Shown one piece after another: positions 27,247-35,651 of a DNA stretch of 64,000 nucleotides. The stretch covers positions 248,001 to 312,000 of the forward strand of contig NZ_JAHQCX010000003.1 in assembly GCF_019042245.1 (NCBI RefSeq). Reading direction: 5' to 3'. Position 1 is the stretch's first letter. The number at the start of each line of letters is the position of its first letter. Below the pieces are notes generated by a model. That model saw nothing but the letters and a program-made list of their open reading frames with translations, made no database searches and was not told the origin of the DNA. The position numbers and the translations under genes are program-made. This stretch comes from Diplocloster modestus (lineage in GTDB: Bacteria; Bacillota; Clostridia; Lachnospirales; Lachnospiraceae).

Positions 27247-28899
27247 TTAGATCAATATGGTATATACCGCGCTTTCGTATGCGTGCAGAACATGGTGGTT
27301 CACTGGCCCGCTGTAATTTCCAATAATCAATCGCCCGATATTAACGTGCAGATCCGATATGCTTAACTCCCTATCCGAAAAATTACACAGGACCAGATAT
27401 CCTTCCTTTCCGTAATTTCTTGTATATGCAAATAAATCTTCATCGTCCGGCCGCAACAGCCTGAAATCCCCCTGCTGAACAATGGGATTCCCTTTACGAA
27501 GCTGTAAAACCTTTTGATAAAAATAATAAACCGAATCAGGATCCGAAAGTTCTCTTTTTGCATTTACCGCTCTCCAATTCGCCCCAACACTGATCCATGG
27601 CGTTCCCTGGGTAAATCCGGCACCTGCATTATTCTCCCACTGCATCGGCGTCCGGGCATTGTCCCGGCTGACATGCGCCAGATAATCCAGCATGGTACGT
27701 TTATCCAAAGTTCCTGCGTCCACAAAGCTATGATATGCGTTAAGGCTCTCTATATCCCTATACTGACCAATGTCAAAGAAGCCTGCATTCGCCATTCCAA
27801 GCTCTTCCCCCTGATAAATATAGGGGGTTCCCTGCATAAAATATAAGCATATGCACAACATTTTAGCAGAGAGATCCCTGTATTCCGGAAGATCGCACCC
27901 GAATTTGGAAACCGCCCTGGGCTGATCATGATTTCCCCAGAAGAGACAGTTCCAGGCCTCTTCCTTCATTTGTATCTGCCATTTTTGGAATACCGCCTTT
28001 AAGTCCGGCAAATAGGGGGATTGATTTGTCCATTTTCCATAAATTCCATCTGTCAGGCCGGTATGTTCAAACTGAAATACCATATTCAGCTCCTTACGAT
28101 CAAAACCGGCATACTTTTTTGCGGTTTCTACCGTAAGTCCCGGACATTCGCCTACTGTCATAATATCGAAATGAGCTGTCACTTGACGGTTCATCTCTTT
28201 CAGATATTGATGTACTTTAGGTCCGTTTATGCAAAAGGGCGACAAATCTCCATTGATCCCATCCGGCATTTGTTCCGGTTTGGAAATCAAATTGATCACG
28301 TCCATCCGAAAGCCATCCACACCTTTTTTTAACCACCACTCCATCATTTTATAAATTTCTGCTCGAACAGAGGGATTATCCCAATTTAAGTCCGGCTGCT
28401 TTCTGTGAAATATATGCAGATAATACAATCCAGTAGCAGAATCCTTTTCCCAGGCGGATCCCCCAAACCAGGAACTCCAGTTATTGGGCTCATGGCCGTC
28501 CTTCGCTTCCCTCCAGATATAATAATCCCAATATGGATTATCCTTTCCTTTTCTGCTTTCCTGAAACCATTTATGTTCATCCGACGTATGATTAACCACA
28601 AGATCCATGATTAATCTCATGCCCCGTAGATGAATCTCCTCCAACAGACGGTCAAAATCTTCCATTTTCCCGTAATCTGCATGAATCGAGTAGTAGTCCC
28701 TGATATCATATCCATTATCTGCGTTTGGGGAATCGTATATTGGGCTCAGCCAGATCACGTCCGCTCCCAATGCCTTAATATAGTCTAACCGCCGTATAAT
28801 CCCCTGCAGATCCCCAATGCCGTCCCCATTGCTGTCTTGAAAACTTTTTGGGTAAATCTGATATACAACCGCGTCCTTCCACCATTTTACGTTATTCAT
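27247..28899 (-). CDS. GH13 alpha-glucosidase (oligo-1,6-glucosidase type)
   Basis: This 550-residue cytosolic enzyme of the usual GH13_31 length starts with KWWKDAVVYQIYPKSFQDSNGDG. The catalytic set is intact: nucleophile Asp200 in GFRMDVINLI, acid/base Glu251 in TVGECPG, and Asp325 in NHDQPRAV. It hydrolyses short alpha-glucosides from the non-reducing end to glucose. I chose ATG 28899 after AAGGGGG; the longer open frame upstream lies within the response-regulator gene. It overlaps the regulator gene by 8 bp and is the third gene of a kinase-regulator-glucosidase operon. It pairs functionally with the GH13 enzyme at the end of the divergent transporter operon. Confidence 0.95.
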   Translation of the reverse strand: MNNVKWWKDAVVYQIYPKSFQDSNGDGIGDLQGIIRRLDYIKALGADVIWLSPIYDSPNADNGYDIRDYYSIHADYGKMEDFDRLLEEIHLRGMRLIMDLVVNHTSDEHKWFQESRKGKDNPYWDYYIWREAKDGHEPNNWSSWFGGSAWEKDSATGLYYLHIFHRKQPDLNWDNPSVRAEIYKMMEWWLKKGVDGFRMDVINLISKPEQMPDGINGDLSPFCINGPKVHQYLKEMNRQVTAHFDIMTVGECPGLTVETAKKYAGFDRKELNMVFQFEHTGLTDGIYGKWTNQSPYLPDLKAVFQKWQIQMKEEAWNCLFWGNHDQPRAVSKFGCDLPEYRDLSAKMLCICLYFMQGTPYIYQGEELGMANAGFFDIGQYRDIESLNAYHSFVDAGTLDKRTMLDYLAHVSRDNARTPMQWENNAGAGFTQGTPWISVGANWRAVNAKRELSDPDSVYYFYQKVLQLRKGNPIVQQGDFRLLRPDDEDLFAYTRNYGKEGYLVLCNFSDRELSISDLHVNIGRLIIGNYSGPVNHHVLHAYESAVYTILI

Positions 28900-30427
28900 T
28901 CTGCGTATCCCCCTTAAAATATTTATGATATGCCGTGCTGAAATAATAGACATTCTGATATCCAACCATAGATGCAGCTTCTTTTTCATCAAAATGATAC
29001 TGTTCTATTAATTTTCTGGCCTTTTCCATCCGCGTTTTCTGCAAAAACTCGGTAAAGGTGTATCCCGTAGCAGACTTAAATTGCCTGCTCAAATAGATGT
29101 AATTAATAAAATATGTTTGCGAAAAATTCATAAGGCTCAATTCTTCCATATATTTTTCCTTTACCATCGAAATAATTTCCTCAATGATCTCTTTTGTCGT
29201 AAGACTTCTCTTCAAATTTACGATATCCCAGGTCGAATCCAATAGACGGCTTAAAAAGAGCTCTATTTCTCCATACCATTCGAGATTATGAATGCACTCA
29301 TTACATTCCCCTTCAATCGCTTCACTAACATTCATGATTATCCCATTATCCTGACAGCAGCGTTCCAGATAAAAGGTAAAATCCCGAATTGCATTTTGCA
29401 GGGCAGGAATATATACATAATCCATATCTTTGATCGGCCGGCAAAAGGCAGAAAGAATCTGGTCTCTTAGATCCTTTTTAGATACGATCATATCCAACAA
29501 GCCTTTTTTACATGCTGACAGGTTTATTTCTGAATGGGTTATTCTTTCAATATTTTCAAACCAGACTATCTCTCCTCTTCCATGCACCAGATATTCCACG
29601 GATCGCGCCGCATGATTTAAAGCATGGGCAAACAGCCCGATCTCTGAAATGAAATGTGTGGTTCCTATTCTTACTTGTTCCCCATATTCTTTTTTTATTT
29701 TTCTGAAATACTCTTTTAACCATTCATGATAGAGGTGGGTAACTCCCGCTGTTACCGGCAATGGAACTAATATTAATAAGCCAAACATACCCCTGCTTTC
29801 ATTATATGGACGGACCCGTGCTTTAAAAGGGGCTTGAAAACACATATCATTCAAGTTTTTCTGTATCCCGACATCATAAATCTCCCCCTGGCCCTTCCCG
29901 AGGCAGATCATCGAAATCCATAATCCGTTTTGGGGGAATAGACGATTATACATACAAAACAGCTCTCTCATCTGATTAGAAGGTGTTTTTTTGATTGCCC
30001 CTACGAAGATTCTGTCAATTGGATCTTTTATATTTAACTCCAAACGCCTTTTTTCTTCTACACGCCTGCATGTCTTTCTTAAAATATCTTCTAATTTGGA
30101 AGGATCTATCGGCTTTAACAGGTAATCCGCCACATGTGCATGGATAGCCTGCTGCATATATTCAAAATTAGTATATTCGCTTAATACAATAATCTCACAT
30201 TCATATCCTTTCTCCTCTATCAACTTTAATAATTCCCTGCCGTCACATACAGGCATACGCATATCTGTTATAACAATATCTACCGGCCTGTTTTCTAATA
30301 TAAGAATGGCCTCTTTTCCGTTTCCGGCTTCACCGGTAAGCATTGGTCCAAACGGCAGTCTATGTATTTCCTCTACGATACTTTGGCGAATAATCTCTTC
30401 ATCCTCTACCACCAATATCTGATACAT
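28892..30427 (-). CDS. Response regulator, YesN type, of the maltodextrin locus
   Basis: This 511-residue protein has an N-terminal receiver with acidic residues in VVEDEEI, Asp55 in DIVITDMRMPVCDG and Lys in DYLLKPIDPSKLE. The middle region has no recognised domain. The C-terminal AraC-like domain (about 405-511) is divergent but keeps INYIYLSRQFKSATGYTFTEF. ATG 30427 follows GGAGG, which itself lies in the end of the kinase gene, so the two are coupled. It probably activates the divergent binding-protein/permease/GH13 operon. Confidence 0.9.
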   Translation of the reverse strand: MYQILVVEDEEIIRQSIVEEIHRLPFGPMLTGEAGNGKEAILILENRPVDIVITDMRMPVCDGRELLKLIEEKGYECEIIVLSEYTNFEYMQQAIHAHVADYLLKPIDPSKLEDILRKTCRRVEEKRRLELNIKDPIDRIFVGAIKKTPSNQMRELFCMYNRLFPQNGLWISMICLGKGQGEIYDVGIQKNLNDMCFQAPFKARVRPYNESRGMFGLLILVPLPVTAGVTHLYHEWLKEYFRKIKKEYGEQVRIGTTHFISEIGLFAHALNHAARSVEYLVHGRGEIVWFENIERITHSEINLSACKKGLLDMIVSKKDLRDQILSAFCRPIKDMDYVYIPALQNAIRDFTFYLERCCQDNGIIMNVSEAIEGECNECIHNLEWYGEIELFLSRLLDSTWDIVNLKRSLTTKEIIEEIISMVKEKYMEELSLMNFSQTYFINYIYLSRQFKSATGYTFTEFLQKTRMEKARKLIEQYHFDEKEAASMVGYQNVYYFSTAYHKYFKGDTQNE

Positions 30428-30429
30428 CC

Positions 30430-32232
30430 CTATTCCTCCATAAAAACAATAACTCTTATCACAGTACCTTCATGGACATCACTGTCTATTTCCAATCTGG
30501 CGTTTTTAAATAATAGTTTAAGCCGCGCATTTAAGTTAGACAAACCAATATGTTCCGCCGGTGTTAACATCGTAATATCCGGCACGGATAATTCATTCTG
30601 AAGATTTTTCAGGCTTCCTTTTTCGATTCCGTTACCGTCATCCATAACTTCAATAATCAGACAGCTTTCACGCATATAGGCAGTAACATAAATATGCCCC
30701 GTTTCTGTTTTGTCTGCAAATCCATGAACGATCGCATTCTCTACCATGGGCTGAAGTGTAACCCTCGGAATCTGTTCATTCATTAAATATTCAGGAATAA
30801 AGATTTGATAATCAAGCCTGCTTCCAAACCGGATTTTTTGTATCGCCAGATAATTTTCCACATGATCGGCTTCTTCTCTTAAAGTGGCGCGAAAATCAGA
30901 ACCCCGTATATTGTACCGCAGGATATTTCCTAAGGCATTTGACATAGTTACAACATCTGAGATACCATGCAAGGCCGCCATACTGCTGATCGACTGCAGG
31001 ACATTATAAAGAAAATGAGGATTGATCTGTTCCTGCAATGCTTTAATAATCGTGTCCCGCTGCTTAATTGCCATCAAATATTCTTTTTCTATGGAATTCT
31101 TTAAATTATCCATTAAAGAGTTAAAAGTCTGTCCGATCTGAGCGGTCTCGTCCTGCCCGTTTATTTCTACCCGGTTATTTAAATTTTTTATTCCGGATGT
31201 TTTCATGACGGCCGCCAGTTGCTCAATCGGTTTGCTGATCGTCCCGGAAACATAGACGGTAATCACTACTGCCACTAAAATAATAATCACTGCCGCCAGC
31301 ATAATGCCTGTCGAAACCGAAAGCGCATCTGCCGCATATACAGAATCCGGAATAAGCATGATAATAGAACAATCCATTTCTTCTGCTTTTTGAAAAATCC
31401 CTACATAACGCTCTTCTTTCCATTCCAAGTCCCATGCGGAATTTTCTGTTCCTGCCGGTGGCTTCAAATCATCAGGAAGATGAATCCCCGTTAATTGCTG
31501 AGCCGTATCATAGATAACACAGTTATTTGCGTCACAAATCACAGTTCTGGCGGAGGGATCCGGTTTCATCATTTCAGCCAAATGCTTTATTCTTGAGAGG
31601 TCAACGGTTATAAACATGGTTCCTTCCTCTTCAAAATGATACTGGGTATTGATAATATTTCTTGCAATCGCGTATACATCAGATGGATGCGCATTATTAC
31701 GCAATGGCATATGTTTATGTGTCGGGATAAGTATCTGATTTTGATTCCAATCACTTCTATTTTTAATCAATTCCATATATTCTTCCGGAAGCAGCACATC
31801 CTCATAAAACTGATAATGCCCCGCCTCATCTCTGGTTGTATAGGTTAAGTATCCCTTTTTATCCACATAGATAATACTGTATACATCTGAACGGCTGCTT
31901 ATACACGATAAAAAAACACTTTTCAATACTTCAAAATAACTTCTGCTGCCTGAAAAAGAAGCATTTGACCGCTGCTGCAGAAAATATTGAAAATTCTCGT
32001 TCAGATAAATAGATAAGAACAGATTGCTTAACTGATCATAAGAGGTCTCCATGTTTTCAACTCCCACCTGCATCAAACTTACCGTCGTCCGCAATGATTG
32101 TTCCCTTATTTTCTTCTGCGCCTGATACTGCGCGATCACAGCAACGAAACTCAGAGACAGAATCATAAGAATCAGAACAGCAAAGAGCATTTTATACCTT
32201 ATTTTTTTAAATTGAATTCTTTTTAAGGTCAT
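30430..32232 (-). CDS. Sensor histidine kinase, YesM type, of the maltodextrin locus
   Basis: This 600-residue kinase has a membrane helix near residues 12-32, an extracellular sensor to about 275, a second helix near 280-300, HAMP, and a PF06580 kinase domain with LQEQINPHFLYNVLQS (His406). The ATPase domain has MVENAIVHGFADK and DDGNGIE. I chose ATG 32232 with AGGAAGG upstream. The open frame extends 35 codons further, but a TATAAT (32278-32283, minus strand) inside that stretch marks the likely promoter, so the extension is leader. Its stop is 2 bp before the regulator start. Confidence 0.9.
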   Translation of the reverse strand: MTLKRIQFKKIRYKMLFAVLILMILSLSFVAVIAQYQAQKKIREQSLRTTVSLMQVGVENMETSYDQLSNLFLSIYLNENFQYFLQQRSNASFSGSRSYFEVLKSVFLSCISSRSDVYSIIYVDKKGYLTYTTRDEAGHYQFYEDVLLPEEYMELIKNRSDWNQNQILIPTHKHMPLRNNAHPSDVYAIARNIINTQYHFEEEGTMFITVDLSRIKHLAEMMKPDPSARTVICDANNCVIYDTAQQLTGIHLPDDLKPPAGTENSAWDLEWKEERYVGIFQKAEEMDCSIIMLIPDSVYAADALSVSTGIMLAAVIIILVAVVITVYVSGTISKPIEQLAAVMKTSGIKNLNNRVEINGQDETAQIGQTFNSLMDNLKNSIEKEYLMAIKQRDTIIKALQEQINPHFLYNVLQSISSMAALHGISDVVTMSNALGNILRYNIRGSDFRATLREEADHVENYLAIQKIRFGSRLDYQIFIPEYLMNEQIPRVTLQPMVENAIVHGFADKTETGHIYVTAYMRESCLIIEVMDDGNGIEKGSLKNLQNELSVPDITMLTPAEHIGLSNLNARLKLLFKNARLEIDSDVHEGTVIRVIVFMEE

Positions 32233-32277
32233 ATAATCGATTCCTTCCTGATTTGGAACCATAGATTTTATAATCGT

Positions 32278-32283
32278 ATTATA
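32278..32283 (-). promoter_or_regulatory. -10 element of the kinase-regulator-glucosidase operon
   Basis: A perfect TATAAT on the minus strand places the transcript start near 32270, 38 bases before the chosen kinase ATG. I see no good -35, which is common for activator-dependent promoters. Confidence 0.5.
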
Positions 32284-32357
32284 ACAAAACGCCTCTGTAT
32301 TTTGGGCATTTTGCTGAACAAAGCTAAATATTTTCATAGGAAAGCTAAATAATTTTA

Positions 32358-32386
32358 TTGTATACTGCTTATCAGGCTCTTATAAT
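32358..32386 (+). promoter_or_regulatory. Promoter of the maltodextrin transporter operon
   Basis: TTGTAT (32358-32363), 17 bp, then perfect TATAAT (32381-32386). The start near 32393 gives a 24-base leader with AAAGGAGG. It diverges from the kinase promoter within about 100 bp, so shared control is likely. Confidence 0.75.
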
Positions 32387-32416
32387 TAGGGCATCTTAGA
32401 CAAAGGAGGTTGTGAA

Positions 32417-33778
32417 ATGAAAAGAAAATTTGCTGCTTTTTTATCAATCCTATTGGTTATGGGGTACCTGGCAGGCTGTGGAAACGCCAAAGGCACAGAG
32501 GATGCCTCACAATCAAAACCAAAAGAGGCAGACACTTCATCTGCAGAGTCTGCGGCGAAAGAAGTGTCTGAAGCGGAAAAAGGTTCCACAGATCAGAATT
32601 CCAAGGAACCTGTGACGATCCATCTGTTTCACCAGAAACAGGAGGCGCAAGAAACCTTTGCTCAAATCATCGACGCATTTCAAGAGGAATACCCTTATGT
32701 CACGGTGGAACAGGAAATCGTGACAAATGACCCGGCGTCTATACTAAGGGCGCGTGTTGCAACCGATGAAACACCTGATATCTTTCAGGGAGCCCTTGAT
32801 ACCATGGACATAGCAAGCGGCGGATATATTATGGATCTTGCCGGAGAACCATTTCTGGACAATATTAATAAAGAGGTCCTGAACGATTCTTCTTTTACAG
32901 ATGGTGACGGACATGTCTGGGCTTTGCCCATAGACGGCAGCTGCGAAGGGATTTTTTATAACAAAGATATTTTTAACCAATTGGACCTGACTCCTCCCAC
33001 GACCTTATCCGAACTGGATCATGTAATTGAGGTATTGGAAAAAAATAAAATTACGCCCTTTGCTCTTGGCTTTAAGGATTCCTGGACCATCAAACCAATC
33101 ACTCTTGTGGTTGTATCACCGGCAATCTACGCAAAACAAGATGATTGGAACGATCTGAAAACAAGCGGCCAGACTACCTTTGCTGATACACCAGAATGGA
33201 AAACCACCTTTGATATCCTGAAAAAAGTCTATGAACATGGCAACACAAAAACTGCCTTTGATACAGATTATAACGGCGCCTGCAATATGATAGCCCAGGG
33301 TGAAGCTGCCATGATGGTTCAGGGGCTCTGGGCACTTGAGCCGATCAAAAGTATGAATGCGGACATCAATCTGGGAATGATGGCCATGCCTGTTTCAGAA
33401 AATCCTGAGGATACAAAACTTTTCCAATTTCCTGATTTTGGGTTATCCATCTCATCCAATACCAAACATCCCGAAGAGTGCAATCTATTTTTGGAATATC
33501 TGACCCGGCAGGATACAGCCGCGTTATGGTGCAGTTCCTCAATGTTGTTCTCAGCCATTAAAAATGTATCGGTTGATTTTGATCCGTTAGCCGCGGATGT
33601 AAACTCTTATATCGACTCCGGCATGATCTGTACGCAGGCAGACCGGGGATGGCCTACTGCTTTTCAGACCGAATATGAATCTTCCTTATCGGAATTTATA
33701 TTAGGCCATGACAGTTTAGAAAACATATTGGCAAGGTTGGATACTGCATGGGATACCGCTGTTAAGGCTGCACAATGA
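32417..33778 (+). CDS. Maltodextrin-type binding lipoprotein of ABC importer
   Basis: This 453-residue family 1 solute-binding protein has lipobox Cys21 (GYLAGC), a Lys/Glu/Ser-rich linker to about residue 65, then the binding fold (VTIHLFHQKQEAQETFAQIIDAF ... AAMMVQGLWALEPIK). It feeds the two permeases encoded next. ATG 32417 follows AAAGGAGG. Operon context with two alpha-glucan enzymes points to malto-oligosaccharides or cyclodextrins as ligand. Confidence 0.92.
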   Translation: MKRKFAAFLSILLVMGYLAGCGNAKGTEDASQSKPKEADTSSAESAAKEVSEAEKGSTDQNSKEPVTIHLFHQKQEAQETFAQIIDAFQEEYPYVTVEQEIVTNDPASILRARVATDETPDIFQGALDTMDIASGGYIMDLAGEPFLDNINKEVLNDSSFTDGDGHVWALPIDGSCEGIFYNKDIFNQLDLTPPTTLSELDHVIEVLEKNKITPFALGFKDSWTIKPITLVVVSPAIYAKQDDWNDLKTSGQTTFADTPEWKTTFDILKKVYEHGNTKTAFDTDYNGACNMIAQGEAAMMVQGLWALEPIKSMNADINLGMMAMPVSENPEDTKLFQFPDFGLSISSNTKHPEECNLFLEYLTRQDTAALWCSSSMLFSAIKNVSVDFDPLAADVNSYIDSGMICTQADRGWPTAFQTEYESSLSEFILGHDSLENILARLDTAWDTAVKAAQ

Positions 33779-33782
33779 AAAA

Positions 33783-33884
33783 GAGTTTCGCTTGCGAAAC
33801 TCTCCGCCTGCGGCGGGCCCGGTTAGCGGCATCTTCCTTTCCGCCGCAGCGCGATCCACAGGGGGAGGGGATTGGGAAGGTGCC
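33783..33884 (+). promoter_or_regulatory. Structured intercistronic region between binding-protein and permease genes
   Basis: A perfect 9-bp hairpin GAGTTTCGC/GCGAAACTC (33783-33802) lies 4 bp past the stop. A larger stem follows: GGCATCTTCC (33828-33837) with GGAAGGTGCC (33875-33884). No T-run follows the first hairpin. The set probably protects binding-protein mRNA and lowers permease expression, as at the other sugar operon in this window. Confidence 0.6.
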
Positions 33885-33933
33885 AGTTTCCTCCCTTTTG
33901 CCTATATGTTGAAACGAATCCATGGAGGAGATC

Positions 33934-34818
33934 ATGAGATTTACAAAACGGAAAAATAGCATCCTTTATTTTCTTTTTATATTACCTGCATTATTTTTCT
34001 TTTCCCTATTTTTCTTATATCCTTTTTTCAGAAGCCTTTGGATTTCCTTAACAGACGCATACGGCTTCAATCCGGAAATACATTTTATCGGCTTGGAAAA
34101 CTATTGGGAAGCCTTAACAACCAAAGGGTTCCTGAATTCAATATGGGTTACGGTAAAGTATACTGCTTTCGTTACTGTCTTTGCCAATGTCTGCGCGCTT
34201 TTATTTGCTTTGCTTCTTGATGGTAAATGTGCATTTAAAAAGTTTTTTCGAGCTGTTTTTTTTCTTCCAAACCTTATGAGTCTTATCATCGTTGGTTTTA
34301 TTTGGGTGTTCTTATACGGAAGTGTATACCGCTCTTTTGTCTCCGCTTTTTCCATACCGGAAATGTGGCAGATCAGTTGGCTTGGAAATGAAAAAATGGC
34401 TCTTGTTTCCATGGGGATAACTGCCATATGGCAATGTGCCGGCTACTATATGCTGATTTATATTGCATCCCTGCAAAATATTTCTGCCGAGCTTATTGAG
34501 GCTGCAGAGATTGACGGCGCTTCCAAAATGCAGATCATTCGCAAGATTAAACTTCCGCTTTTAATACCTACCATTATTATAAACAATATTTTATTGATCA
34601 CAGCCGGCTTTAAGACCTTTGATATACCCCTGGCCATGACTTCCGGAGGCCCAGCAGGAGCTACCACGACAATTGCCCTTCAAATATATAATACCGGATT
34701 TCGTTCAAACCGCACGGGATATGCAGCTGCTCAATCTGTCGTTTTATTCCTGCTTATTTCTATTATTACCGCTATTCTATACTTATTTCAAAACCGGAAA
34801 GGAGGCAGTCAGCCATAA
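33934..34818 (+). CDS. Sugar ABC transporter permease (MalF type)
   Basis: This 294-residue protein has six membrane helices. Its EAA loop (LIEAAEIDGASKMQIIRKIKLPLLIP) lies near residue 190. I chose ATG 33934, directly after GGAGGAG; an ATG four codons earlier is part of that ribosome site. Its stop overlaps the next start as TAATG, so the two permeases are translationally coupled. Confidence 0.93.
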   Translation: MRFTKRKNSILYFLFILPALFFFSLFFLYPFFRSLWISLTDAYGFNPEIHFIGLENYWEALTTKGFLNSIWVTVKYTAFVTVFANVCALLFALLLDGKCAFKKFFRAVFFLPNLMSLIIVGFIWVFLYGSVYRSFVSAFSIPEMWQISWLGNEKMALVSMGITAIWQCAGYYMLIYIASLQNISAELIEAAEIDGASKMQIIRKIKLPLLIPTIIINNILLITAGFKTFDIPLAMTSGGPAGATTTIALQIYNTGFRSNRTGYAAAQSVVLFLLISIITAILYLFQNRKGGSQP

Positions 34819-35639
34819 TGAAGAAAAAAATACAAAAAAATACAGGAGTTACTCTTGCTACTTTTTTCGCTGCTTTGATTTATTTCTTTCCGGTTTTTAT
34901 AGCAGTTATTAATTCCTTCAAAACAAAGGGAGAGATACTTTCCTCCGCAATCTCTTTTCCCAAGGCTTTCAGTTTAGAAAATTATAAGGTTGTCATAGAA
35001 ACCGCCGATTTTATACATGTATTTTTTAACTCATGCCTCGTTACCGGAGGTAGTATCTTGCTGAATCTTCTGGTAAGCAGTCTTGCCGGATACGCGCTTG
35101 CCCGTTGGAACTCAAGATGGTCGAAGTTTATAACTTTACTGTTCCTCTCTTCTATGTTCGTACCCTTTCACACGATAATGATCACTTTGTTGACAACTGC
35201 TAAATTACTGAATCTGGTGGGGCATATTTACGGATTAATTTTCATTTATTGTGGATTACAATGTTCCATTCCCATTTTTCTTATTCAAGGTTTTGTCAAG
35301 GCCTTACCGATCGAACTTGAAGAAGCCGCAAAAATAGATGGATGCGGAATGATTAAGCTTTTCGGCATTATTGCAATCCCTTTAATCAAACCGATTCTAG
35401 CCACAATCTCTATATTAAATGCTCTCTGGACATGGAATGATTACCTATTACCCTATTTAATCCTGGGAAAGCCAATTACAATTCCATTGAGTCAAATGTA
35501 TTTTTATGGTCAATATAATCAGCAATGGCATTTGATTATGGCAGGTTTTGTGGTTTCGACCATACCGATCATTATTTTCTTTTTAATCATGCAAAAACAT
35601 ATTGTAAACGGCATTTCCGCCGGAGCAGTTAAGGGATAA
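34818..35639 (+). CDS. Sugar ABC transporter permease (MalG type)
   Basis: This 273-residue permease with six helices has the EAA loop LEEAAKIDGCGMIKLFGIIAIPLIKP and the family C-terminus ISAGAVKG, also seen in the MalG-type permease of the other sugar locus. It starts at the ATG overlapping the MalF-type stop and ends 12 bp before the GH13 gene. Again no ATPase subunit is encoded nearby. Confidence 0.93.
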   Translation: MKKKIQKNTGVTLATFFAALIYFFPVFIAVINSFKTKGEILSSAISFPKAFSLENYKVVIETADFIHVFFNSCLVTGGSILLNLLVSSLAGYALARWNSRWSKFITLLFLSSMFVPFHTIMITLLTTAKLLNLVGHIYGLIFIYCGLQCSIPIFLIQGFVKALPIELEEAAKIDGCGMIKLFGIIAIPLIKPILATISILNALWTWNDYLLPYLILGKPITIPLSQMYFYGQYNQQWHLIMAGFVVSTIPIIIFFLIMQKHIVNGISAGAVKG

Positions 35640-35651
35640 GGGAGAAACAAC

